In this document: in pieces, positions 18,234 through 25,795 of the stretch
How the letters are laid out: each line of letters starts with the position of its first letter
Position numbering within the stretch: position 1 is the stretch's first letter
Assembly: GCA_019744775.1 (NCBI GenBank)
Contig: JAIETZ010000003.1
Span: 613,732-677,731, forward strand
Direction of reading: 5' to 3'
DNA from: Candidatus Obscuribacterales bacterium
GTDB lineage: Bacteria; Cyanobacteriota; Vampirovibrionia; Obscuribacterales; Obscuribacteraceae
Length of the DNA stretch: 64,000 bases
Notes under the pieces: model-generated
Seen by the model: only the letters and a program-made list of their open reading frames with translations
Told to the model about the DNA's origin: nothing
The model's database searches: none
Translations under genes and position numbers: made by a program

Positions 18234-18836
18234 GTGTCTAACAATATTGAAACCTTGCTCAAGTCAGTAGATGCTATTCAGACAGGACATTTCCTGCTGT
18301 CGAGTGGACTGCACAGCGATCATTACATGCAGTGTCAGAAAATCATGCAATTCCCCAGGCATGGCGCGACTCTGGCTGACGAGATGGCTAAGAAAATCAT
18401 GGCTGCCGGCATCACGCCGGATGCTGTTGTAGGACCGGCGCTAGGAGCTGTCCACTGGGAAGTCTTTATGGCAAGCGCGCTGGATAAGCTTTCATCATCA
18501 ATGGTGCGCGCCATATTTGCCGAGCGCGCTGACGGTACCGAATTTCAAATTCGTCGTGGAATTGAGATAAAGCCCAAAGAAAAAATTATCGTAGTGGAAG
18601 ATGTCACCACTACCGGCGGTTCAGCAATGAAGGTTGTTGATCTTGTACGCAAATTAGGCGGCGAACCACTAGCAGTAGCGACGATCATTGATCGCTCCGG
18701 CGGGAAAATTGATTTTGGTATTCCATTTTTTAGTTTGCTCACTGCGCAATTGCAGACATTTGATCCGGCTGATTGCCCAATGTGCAAAGAAGGCTCACCA
18801 GTTGTGAAGCCTGGAACGACAAAACACAAGACCTAA
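18234..18836 (+). CDS. pyrE: Orotate phosphoribosyltransferase
   Basis: A 200-residue enzyme that joins orotate and PRPP to give orotidine 5'-phosphate in pyrimidine synthesis. The type I phosphoribosyltransferase PRPP-binding motif VVEDVTTTGGS is at 121-131, and TGHFLLSSGLHSDHY is the usual N-terminal orotate-site region. I place the start at the GTG at 18234 because AGAGG lies six bases before it and a TATAAT -10 box lies between it and any earlier in-frame start. Length then equals the family norm. Its stop is directly adjacent to the stop of the convergent TPR gene. No other pyr gene is in the window. Confidence 0.94.
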   Translation: MSNNIETLLKSVDAIQTGHFLLSSGLHSDHYMQCQKIMQFPRHGATLADEMAKKIMAAGITPDAVVGPALGAVHWEVFMASALDKLSSSMVRAIFAERADGTEFQIRRGIEIKPKEKIIVVEDVTTTGGSAMKVVDLVRKLGGEPLAVATIIDRSGGKIDFGIPFFSLLTAQLQTFDPADCPMCKEGSPVVKPGTTKHKT

Positions 18837-19916
18837 CTAGTTTTGAATATCTTGACCAAGAAGACTATTGAGCGAAAGCTTAGCTTCGTAATCATCCGGC
18901 ATTAGTCGTGTAGTCTGAATCAACTCAGCAATAGCGCCCTGCAAGTCTCCTGATTGATTAAGACAATCAGCAAGCGCATGACGTAATTGCGCACTTGTCG
19001 GATTGAGTTTGACGGCAATTTTGTAGTGAGCAGTAGCGGCTGCGCGATCGTTTTTCTTTTGATAAATCCAAGCAAGTGTTGCGTGAGCATCAGCACTCGC
19101 CGGCGAAAGGCTTAACGCTTTACGCGCTTCTTGCAAGGCTTCATCTGTTTTGCCCGTGCTGGCATAAGTCCAGCTCAAACCTAAATGCGCTTCATGTGAT
19201 CTCGGTGCAAGCTCAACTGCTTGTTTGAATTCCGGCAGCGCTTCTTCCCACTTGCTGAGTTTACCCAATGTGTTGCCGTAACGAATATGCAGCAGAACAT
19301 CACTGGGGTTTAGTGTATTTGCTTGTTTTAGATGATACAAAGCAACTTCTGGTAGATTCGCCTTTAAACAACAATCTGCCAGCACTATGTGTGGAACAAT
19401 AAGATTTGCGTCCAACTCCAACGCTTTTTTGCAATCAAATATGGCGCCGCTGTCGTCACCTAACGTACGCGCGCATTCACCCGAGTATGCATAAGCCAAA
19501 GCATTCTTGTGATTCAACTTTATCGCTCTTCGATAAAGTCCTGATGCTTCGCGAAACTTCTCTTGCAAGCGTTTCGACTCAGCCAACATCAAATGAGCAT
19601 CTGAGCTTCTTGGACGTGCCCAAACAACTTCCTGAAACAACTTCTCTGCCCGTTTGTAATCAGACAGCCCAAGTAATACCTTGCCCAGCATGAATTGAGC
19701 CTTGATATTTTCCGGCTCCGCCTTGACCGCCAACTCGTATTCAATTAGCGCATTTGTATAATCGCCACGCTTTACAAAACGCTCGCCTAGTTCCAAATGT
19801 CCCTTATCGTCAGGAGCTTCGCCAATAGTTTCCGCGAAGACGCACCCGGTCGAAATAACCAGGGACGCTGCAACCAAATTAACCCATCTAATATGCATGC
19901 CAGCTAAATCTAGCAT
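18837..19916 (-). CDS. Exported TPR-repeat protein (359 aa)
   Basis: A tetratricopeptide protein with a signal peptide (HIRWVNLVAASLVISTGCVF, cleavage before ETIG) and about nine repeats filling residues 40-350, for example ALIEYELAVKAEPENIKAQF. It starts 15 bases after the stop of the ThiF-like gene on the same strand, so the two are probably co-transcribed. Two starts are possible, ATG at 19916 and ATG at 19898; neither has a strong ribosome-binding site. The role is presumably scaffolding; no partner is identifiable beyond the ThiF-like neighbour. Confidence 0.8.
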   Translation of the reverse strand: MLDLAGMHIRWVNLVAASLVISTGCVFAETIGEAPDDKGHLELGERFVKRGDYTNALIEYELAVKAEPENIKAQFMLGKVLLGLSDYKRAEKLFQEVVWARPRSSDAHLMLAESKRLQEKFREASGLYRRAIKLNHKNALAYAYSGECARTLGDDSGAIFDCKKALELDANLIVPHIVLADCCLKANLPEVALYHLKQANTLNPSDVLLHIRYGNTLGKLSKWEEALPEFKQAVELAPRSHEAHLGLSWTYASTGKTDEALQEARKALSLSPASADAHATLAWIYQKKNDRAAATAHYKIAVKLNPTSAQLRHALADCLNQSGDLQGAIAELIQTTRLMPDDYEAKLSLNSLLGQDIQN

Positions 19917-19931
19917 GCCCAGCGAAATTCA

Positions 19932-20624
19932 TCATGATCTTCTGCAATCAGGACAATCCGCTCGGGCCGACAATTCACGTATTACTGACGTTTCCGGCGT
20001 CAGCGCATCAAACTGAATTAACGATGCTCCGCCAATTCCCCCCAGCCCGGCAATTAATCTAATAACCGCACTAGCCTGCATAGCCGCCGCAACTTCCACC
20101 GTCGGCGCAAAATCTGCACTCAACTTTTCCATCGGCACATCTTCCAGCCCAACTAGAGGCAACACACACCTCAAACACGCCGACCGCCCCGGCACCATCG
20201 TGTACACCTGACACGAAAAACCAAATAGTCCGCCATGCACCAACGCCTTTTCTAAGTGCATCGCCACATCAGAAGCAAGGATCTTGCTTTGCCAATCACT
20301 CAAACTATCAACTATAACGTCGTACTCACGAACAACACTTTCCGCATTGTGCGCATCAAAATCCACTGAATGTCCCACGACGTGCACGTCAGGATTAAGG
20401 TTGCCCAGTTCGTGCAGCGCCGAATCACACTTCCCCTTGCTGTCCACGAGCCCAATCCGTCCAACTCCCGCCTTCACCAAATGCCGGGACACTGACGAAC
20501 CAGTTCCCTCAAGTCCAAGAATTAGTGCAGCTCCGTCTAACAACTTCAGCTGCGCTGCCTCGCTCATCGCGGGCAAAGCCAACTGACTTTTGTATCGTGC
20601 TAGTTGTTCAGGTTTTAAAGTCAC
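19932..20624 (-). CDS. Degenerate E1-like (ThiF/MoeB/HesA family) protein
   Basis: A 230-residue homologue of the ubiquitin-activating-like ThiF/MoeB enzymes that adenylate the C-terminus of sulphur-carrier proteins. The Rossmann start ALILGLEGTGSSVSRHLVKA and the structural zinc cysteines (CLRC at about 158-161 and CPDC at the C-terminus) are present. The usual 'D.D.V..SNL.RQ' ATP-site block reads VDSKGKCDSALHELGNLNPD, without the Asn and Arg residues needed for adenylation. It may therefore bind but not activate a carrier protein. Start GTG with AAAGGAG eight bases upstream. It precedes a TPR gene, probably in one operon. No ThiS/MoaD-like gene is nearby. Confidence 0.75.
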   Translation of the reverse strand: MTLKPEQLARYKSQLALPAMSEAAQLKLLDGAALILGLEGTGSSVSRHLVKAGVGRIGLVDSKGKCDSALHELGNLNPDVHVVGHSVDFDAHNAESVVREYDVIVDSLSDWQSKILASDVAMHLEKALVHGGLFGFSCQVYTMVPGRSACLRCVLPLVGLEDVPMEKLSADFAPTVEVAAAMQASAVIRLIAGLGGIGGASLIQFDALTPETSVIRELSARADCPDCRRS

Positions 20625-20729
20625 CAGTTGTTCTCCTTTGGGCCAGTATACAGCGGCACCCGAGGAGACCAGCCGAAGGCGAAGTCGTATTTAAAGCAGG
20701 AGGTCTCTGGCTGGCGTTGAAGGGAAGGA

Positions 20730-20750
20730 GACGAGACTAAATGTCTCGTC
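20730..20750. repeat. Hairpin module shared with intergenic element C
   Basis: GACGAGAC-TAAAT-GTCTCGTC, a perfect 8-bp stem with a 5-base loop, preceded by AAGGA and followed by GG. The same module occurs at 41875-41895 (opposite strand) with a compensated base-pair change. Confidence 0.65.
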
Positions 20751-20761
20751 GGATCTACCTT

Positions 20762-20866
20762 AGGTAATACCTTTGCCCCGCAGCCCGTGCAAGAAAGTCC
20801 ATAAACACCAAAAACCCCCCTTGCGGGAGGTCTCTGGCTGGCGTTGGCGGGGGAAAGGTATTACCT
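20762..20866. repeat. Long inverted repeat between the ThiF-like and VirB2-like genes
   Basis: AGGTAATACCTTTGCCCC (20762-20779) and its near-perfect reverse complement (20849-20866, one mismatch) enclose about 69 bases. The enclosed part ends with GGAGGTCTCTGGCTGGCGTT, whose last 19 bases also occur at 20700-20718. The whole 288-base gap (20625-20912) holds no gene. Confidence 0.6.
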
Positions 20867-20912
20867 TTGGCGCTTGGGCCTTTGGTGAACTTGTAACTTG
20901 GTCGTTAGCTGG

Positions 20913-21401
20913 TTAGCTGAACAAGTTGGCGTCACGGGCAGAAGCAACGAGCCAGTTGATGGCACCAGGTGTTGCTAAGCCACCGGTTACACCGGCTGCA
21001 CCCTTAAGTACACGCTTGAGCGCATCTTGAGTACCAGCAGCCATGTGCATGAAGCCCCAGATCATTGTTGGTCCACCCCAGGCAATACCTAGGATTTCCA
21101 GACCGTTGGCAATGATGTTAAGCAAGGCTTCTAAGTTGGCCAAGTTGTTAACACGTACGGTACCTGCAGTGTTGACACCACGAATTTCAGTAGCATCTTG
21201 TCCTTGTGGACCGATTGTGCTGTTGCCGGCACCCTTTAGTTGTGGAGCGCCACCGACGGTGTTGCCGCCGGAGAATTCCGACTGGTAACCAGTACTTTGT
21301 GTGTCATGGCTTTGCGCGAATGCTGGTGAGGAGACGGAAAGTCCGACTACAAAAGCAGCAAGTACGCCAAGTCTTGCAATGGTGGTAAGGTTGGATCGCA
21401 T
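20913..21401 (-). CDS. Small exported protein, VirB2/TrbC pilin-like
   Basis: A 162-residue protein with a clear signal peptide (residues 1-29, ending SSPAFAQS), a Gly/Ser/Thr/Gln-rich middle (30-80) and two C-terminal hydrophobic helices (about 100-120 and 133-155). Signal peptide plus two helices is the layout of VirB2/TrbC type IV secretion pilins, but this is an architectural match and no diagnostic motif is present. The start is secure: AGGAGG six bases before the ATG. It stands alone, with no other type IV secretion gene in the window. The strong ribosome-binding site suggests high expression. Confidence 0.65.
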   Translation of the reverse strand: MRSNLTTIARLGVLAAFVVGLSVSSPAFAQSHDTQSTGYQSEFSGGNTVGGAPQLKGAGNSTIGPQGQDATEIRGVNTAGTVRVNNLANLEALLNIIANGLEILGIAWGGPTMIWGFMHMAAGTQDALKRVLKGAAGVTGGLATPGAINWLVASARDANLFS

Positions 21402-21610
21402 GAAGAACCTCCTCAATAAAGTTCTAAAAGATGGTCTCGGTAGTAAGTGATTGTGTAGAGCGTCTGGAGAAAATTGTTGGGTTCCAAACGGTGAGGATAG
21501 ATTAGCCGGATCTAAAACGGAAGTCAAGCGTGATTTTGTTGTGTGCAATACATTTGTCAAGATCAGGCTGGATTTAATCAACCGCCTAGCGGCAAATAAC
21601 CCCGAAACCC

Positions 21611-21616
21611 TATAAT
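21611..21616 (+). promoter_or_regulatory. -10 box before the 314-aa secreted protein gene
   Basis: TATAAT 36 bases before the GTG start. No convincing -35 box 16-18 bases upstream. Confidence 0.4.
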
Positions 21617-21652
21617 AATCGCCGTTTTACTAGTACTGGGCCCTTCAGAAAA

Positions 21653-22597
21653 GTGCGTCGTACCATTTATATAGTAGCGGCTCTAGCTTCCCTGAGTGGG
21701 GTGATCTTAGGTGCGCCGGCATATTGCCTGACTGATCTTCGGGTGGCCCATCAGGCCAAGCAGGCTCCGGAATTCGTGTCCGATAACCTTAGTGCCTGGC
21801 CGTATCAACTGACCAACGATGCCCGGCTGATGGCTGAGCAGCTTGGGCTAATGCCTCTAATTAATGAGTACATCCAATTAAAGAATCAAATTCCAGCAAC
21901 TGAGCGTTCGAAGAATGCGCAACTTCAGTCTTTGAGGCAGGATATTACCGACATTATTCTGACGACGATGTTGGAAGTGCAAAGCGTGACGTCCAAAATA
22001 AATTTAGAGATTTCCCAAGGAGATGACATACGCAACTACCTTAAGGATAAGCGCGATAGGGCTATGAAGTACAATGCAATTGCGAACATAGTTGCCGGCG
22101 CAGTTTCTAACGTAATAGGTGTATCTCTGCAGGTGCCGAATGGCTTGCCGGAAATGCCTGGTGAAATTGTTGAATTGACAGGCGGTGGCGGGCAAATGGC
22201 TTTCGGTACGCTGGCTCTTATGCAGCAAGACGGCGGCAAGCAACGATTGCAGGCTAGACCTAACATGTTGGCCAAACTTTTCGATCGGCCGATTGCACCA
22301 AATGCAGAATACCCACCTAATATATGGGCTTACGTCAACTCTCCGGTTGAAGGAAGCAAGCTGACCAAGCGTACGCAATTAATTGAAGGCTGGAAACAAG
22401 TTGGTCTTCTTCCTGACCCCAAAAAAGGCACTTACAACAATCAAGTTCTCATGCTTACCGGCACAGCTAGCGGACGATATCATCTAACTCTGGATCTAAT
22501 TGAAGACAGAGCAATAATGCTGGCCGACTTGCGCGCTGTATTGTCGCAAATGGACAGTAATTTGCTCGAGCTTATGTTGTTCATGAAGAAAAGCTAG
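21653..22597 (+). CDS. Exported protein of unknown function (314 aa)
   Basis: The N-terminus (RRTIYIVAALASLSGVILGA) is a signal peptide with a likely cleavage near residue 24. The remainder is mostly helical and charged, with a coiled-coil-like stretch around 70-140 (LIKNEYI...NKDKRDRAMK-type composition), a glycine-rich segment near 175-185 and no recognisable domain. GTG start without a good ribosome-binding site, 36 bases from a TATAAT box. Its stop codon shares a CTAG palindrome with the stop of the convergent YkgJ-family gene. I do not recognise the family. Confidence 0.75.
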   Translation: MRRTIYIVAALASLSGVILGAPAYCLTDLRVAHQAKQAPEFVSDNLSAWPYQLTNDARLMAEQLGLMPLINEYIQLKNQIPATERSKNAQLQSLRQDITDIILTTMLEVQSVTSKINLEISQGDDIRNYLKDKRDRAMKYNAIANIVAGAVSNVIGVSLQVPNGLPEMPGEIVELTGGGGQMAFGTLALMQQDGGKQRLQARPNMLAKLFDRPIAPNAEYPPNIWAYVNSPVEGSKLTKRTQLIEGWKQVGLLPDPKKGTYNNQVLMLTGTASGRYHLTLDLIEDRAIMLADLRAVLSQMDSNLLELMLFMKKS

Positions 22598-23784
22598 GTA
22601 TTGCGTAGAACCCGGCGGATGCGTTGAGGGCTGAACATCAATAATTCATAGGCTGCCGCAGCATAGCCTGAGATATGGGTTTGTCCCAAATACTTCTCCA
22701 GCAATCTAATTGTTTCGGCGACATCATCCAAGCTGACACTCGTCGCTTCACGTTCACAGGCAATTGCCTTGGCGTGCAGCTTAATCAACGCGCATACAAG
22801 GATTAGGTGGTGATAGCCCGTGATTAGGGTTATTTGCGCAAAGCCGCCGCCAAAATAGAATTTGCCGAAAATACGTTGATATATGTAGCGGTAAAGCATG
22901 TCTTCAATTTCAGCATCATCCTCCGGCCACTTAATTGCCTGCAATTCACCAATTGTGAAAGTGCGCGGCTTCAGGCGAAGTATGGGTTGTTCAAACATAT
23001 ATTGATAGACGAAGCGGAAGGGATTGAAGTGAGCTTCCAGCCTTGTTGGTGGTTTATGTGGCAAATAGATCTTGTGCAAGGCAGACAATAAATGACGGTC
23101 CAGTTTTTTTAGAGGAGCGTCTTGTGCTTCGCTTGCCGGTTGTGGTTTCTCCAGTTTGGAGACCAGAAAATCTGAACCTTTGAGTAGCCTTTCGTTGAGA
23201 GGAAGTGACTTGTCTTTGAGAATTGATAGAAGTTCTTTTTCGTATCCTAAATACGTAGTCCACTCAAGTCTTTGTCCACCGACTAATTGAATATGCGACC
23301 AATCAGGTGCGTGCGCCGACATGACGCTTTCATATTCGGCGAGTTTCGTTCGCAAATAGTCTTGTTGGTCTTTAAGGGACGTACCAACATTGTACATTGC
23401 TGCCAGCGACACCATGCTAACCGTGGCATACGCCCCGCTTGGTGTTTGCGTAAATGTATAGGGAAAGAGTTGACACGTCTGTGGCTTGGCTTCAGCACCA
23501 TGCTCGGCATGAATCATGCAGAGATGATCTTTGAGAAAAGGACAATAGCCTTCATCTGTCGCGACTATCACGTGAGTAAAGGGCAGTCCTTCTTTTTCAT
23601 GGAGAGACAAAGACGAGAATAATTTCTTGCCGCGAAATTCTTCCTTGCTTGACCAGTCCATTTTCGAGATTCGCTCGTAGTCGGTTTCCGTCAGTGGAAC
23701 AGACCACTCGCCGCAACACTTGCCGCATCCTGTGCAACTGTAATTTATACCTTCTGGAATATGTATTGGTGTTTGCTCTGCCAT
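22594..23784 (-). CDS. YkgJ-family cysteine cluster (zinc/iron-chelating) protein
   Basis: A 396-residue cytosolic protein with the N-terminal CxxCxxCC cluster of the YkgJ/FliB family: Cys17, 20, 23 and 24 in YSCTGCGKCCGEW, with further cysteines in GYCPF, CMIH and CQLFPY by residue 105. The cluster is thought to bind an Fe-S centre or zinc; related FliB proteins methylate flagellin lysines, but no flagellar gene is here. The C-terminal 250 residues are helical and unassigned. It follows anmK by 9 bases, so the two are an operon. Family is confident, function unknown. Confidence 0.85.
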   Translation of the reverse strand: MAEQTPIHIPEGINYSCTGCGKCCGEWSVPLTETDYERISKMDWSSKEEFRGKKLFSSLSLHEKEGLPFTHVIVATDEGYCPFLKDHLCMIHAEHGAEAKPQTCQLFPYTFTQTPSGAYATVSMVSLAAMYNVGTSLKDQQDYLRTKLAEYESVMSAHAPDWSHIQLVGGQRLEWTTYLGYEKELLSILKDKSLPLNERLLKGSDFLVSKLEKPQPASEAQDAPLKKLDRHLLSALHKIYLPHKPPTRLEAHFNPFRFVYQYMFEQPILRLKPRTFTIGELQAIKWPEDDAEIEDMLYRYIYQRIFGKFYFGGGFAQITLITGYHHLILVCALIKLHAKAIACEREATSVSLDDVAETIRLLEKYLGQTHISGYAAAAYELLMFSPQRIRRVLRNT

Positions 23785-23793
23785 AAATACTTT

Positions 23794-24984
23794 CTAGGGG
23801 CAACAAATTGTGCCGAGGCTAACTTTGCGTGAGGCGCCCGTGCAGGACGGAACGTTGTTGGCAATGCCGAAGTGCGTTGTATAAGCAAGAATAGCAAATA
23901 AGAGAGCTTCTTTGAATTTGGTTGAGATGCCAAAGTCCTCGTGCTTATGCAATTCAATTTTATCGGGGAAGTATTTCAAAAGCATGCTTTTGAGAGTGGA
24001 ATTCTCGGTGCCGCCGCCGCCGAGAATGAGTCGTTTGATGCGTACTTGCGGGGCGATGAAGTCTTGATACGACTGAGCTATGGATTTTGCCGTCAGCGCC
24101 GTCAGCGTTGCCAGTGCATCCTCAGGAGTTATCTTTTCTTTCTCGAGGCGGGATATAAGTGAATCAGTGTACGGTTTGCCAAAGTCCTCTCGACCAGTCG
24201 TTTTGGGTGGCAGCATTTTGAAGTACGGGTGCTGCATTAGTTCGTTCAAGAAAGCTTCGTTGACTTTGCCTTTTGCGGCAAAGGCGCCATTGTAGTCACA
24301 CTCCGAGTCGAAGAAGACTTTTGCCGCCTGATCCATAATCATATTTCCAGGACCGGTATCAAACGCCATCGTTGCTTTGCCGGCTTCATTGATGATAGTG
24401 ATGTTGGCAATGCCGCCAAGGTTTAAGATACCGCTGGCGATAGAGTCTTGTCCGAAGAGCACCTCGTCGGCAAAGGCAACTAGAGGTGCGCCTTGCCCAC
24501 CGTAAGCCATATCCTTTACTCGGAAGTCGGATATAACAGGCAATCCGGTGCGGGCGGCAATCACTGAAGAATCACCCAATTGCATGGTGGCACGCGTCGG
24601 CACTCCCCAGAAATGTTTGTATTCGGGTGCATGCCAGATGGTTTGTCCGTGTGAACCTATTAGGTCTACATCTGCTGTTGAAAGCTTGGACTTCTTGAGC
24701 AACTGGTGAACCGCTTGCGCAAAGACTTCCGCAATTGCCACATTCAAACGGCATGTCTCATCGAGGGATGCTTGTCCTTTGGCTATGAGACTTTTGAGTC
24801 TTTTCTGAAATGCAGGCTCGAATTGATAGAGATCGCTTGCCAGCATTTCTGTCTTAAGGCGCGGCTTCGTTGCTGTGCAGCCATTGTCCGGACTGATGCG
24901 AAATAGGGCCGCGTCGATTCCGTCCATGGAAGTTCCGCTGTTCAATCCGATTACATTGAGGGCTTTTAGGCGCGATGGAGGCAT
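23794..24984 (-). CDS. anmK: Anhydro-N-acetylmuramic acid kinase
   Basis: A 396-residue sugar kinase that phosphorylates and opens 1,6-anhydro-MurNAc released during peptidoglycan turnover, giving MurNAc-6-phosphate for recycling. GLNSGTSMDGIDAAL at 13-27, the GSHGQTIWH block and GGIANITII are diagnostic, and length fits the family. It is followed on the same strand by the YkgJ-family gene. No murQ or other recycling gene is in the window, although a lytic transglycosylase-like rlpA lies at 49 kb. Start ATG with a weak ribosome-binding site. Confidence 0.95.
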   Translation of the reverse strand: MPPSRLKALNVIGLNSGTSMDGIDAALFRISPDNGCTATKPRLKTEMLASDLYQFEPAFQKRLKSLIAKGQASLDETCRLNVAIAEVFAQAVHQLLKKSKLSTADVDLIGSHGQTIWHAPEYKHFWGVPTRATMQLGDSSVIAARTGLPVISDFRVKDMAYGGQGAPLVAFADEVLFGQDSIASGILNLGGIANITIINEAGKATMAFDTGPGNMIMDQAAKVFFDSECDYNGAFAAKGKVNEAFLNELMQHPYFKMLPPKTTGREDFGKPYTDSLISRLEKEKITPEDALATLTALTAKSIAQSYQDFIAPQVRIKRLILGGGGTENSTLKSMLLKYFPDKIELHKHEDFGISTKFKEALLFAILAYTTHFGIANNVPSCTGASRKVSLGTICCP

Positions 24985-25112
24985 TTGATACTCTGGAAAA
25001 ACTGCAATTCAATCAATTATAGACAGTAGATAGACTGGCTGTTGAGGCTTGAAAGCCGCCCCAATTCGGGGCTAAATCCGCTTTATTAGACGCATGTTAT
25101 GAAAAATATACA

Positions 25113-25144
25113 GAAATCCCCCTGAGGATATATGGAAATCCCCC
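25113..25144 (+). promoter_or_regulatory. Tandem GAAATCCCCC repeats, candidate activator site
   Basis: Two exact copies of GAAATCCCCC (25113-25122 and 25135-25144) start 22 bases apart, about two helical turns, 16 bases before a candidate -35 box (TTGTCA at 25161, then TACTAG at 25185). The 233-base region 24985-25217 also has a small hairpin at 25058-25072 and no gene. Confidence 0.4.
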
Positions 25145-25217
25145 AGGTGGGTGTTTGCAATTGTCAACAGGCATGAGAATTTGGTACTAGGCGTTTTTTA
25201 TATTAGGGGCGGGGGTC

Positions 25218-25667
25218 ATGACGGGTATTAACACGGGCGAATTAGAAAAGGAACTGACTACTAAGGAAAGGGAACTGGGTCGTAGTCATCCTGTTGTTGC
25301 CGATTTGGTTACGCAATTAGCCGATTTGTATTTTATAGACAATAAGGCTTCAGTTGCTGAACCTCTCTACTGGCGGGCGTTGGAAATCAGCTATCAGCAA
25401 TATGGTGCGAAGCACGTAAAAATAGCCTCGATACTTCACAGCTTGGGAGAAGTATGCGAGGTACTAAGTCGTATGCCGGTTGCTGAGCAGCTCTATCGTG
25501 AATCCCTCGAGATGAAGAAAGACCTTTTAGGTGCTGATCATCCTGAAGTGAAAAATTCTCGTGCAAATCTTGAGCAGTTCATGAATCAACCAGAGGCGCC
25601 GGAACCGAAAAAGGCAGCAAAGCAGTACTTCTTATTCGGTAATGAGGAATTTCCAGTTACTGCCTAA
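25218..25667 (+). CDS. Small TPR protein (kinesin-light-chain-like repeats)
   Basis: A 149-residue cytosolic protein with about three 42-residue TPR units of the kinesin-light-chain type: GRSHPVVADLVTQLADLY, GAKHVKIASILHSLGEVC and GADHPEVKNSRANLEQF. There is no signal peptide. A G-rich tract (GGGGCGGGGGTC) abuts the ATG and could act as a poor ribosome-binding site. It stands alone between anmK (divergent) and the guaB3-type gene. It probably binds a partner protein. Confidence 0.75.
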   Translation: MTGINTGELEKELTTKERELGRSHPVVADLVTQLADLYFIDNKASVAEPLYWRALEISYQQYGAKHVKIASILHSLGEVCEVLSRMPVAEQLYRESLEMKKDLLGADHPEVKNSRANLEQFMNQPEAPEPKKAAKQYFLFGNEEFPVTA

Positions 25668-25795
25668 CTTGCATTAATTGCTTCGTCACATTTAGACAAG
25701 AAAGCCGACATTCCTTAGCGGTCTCATGTTTGTACTGGAAGTGGTGATACACTAAGGCGCAAACAGCCGTTAGCGATTGAAGGTTGAATGCATAT

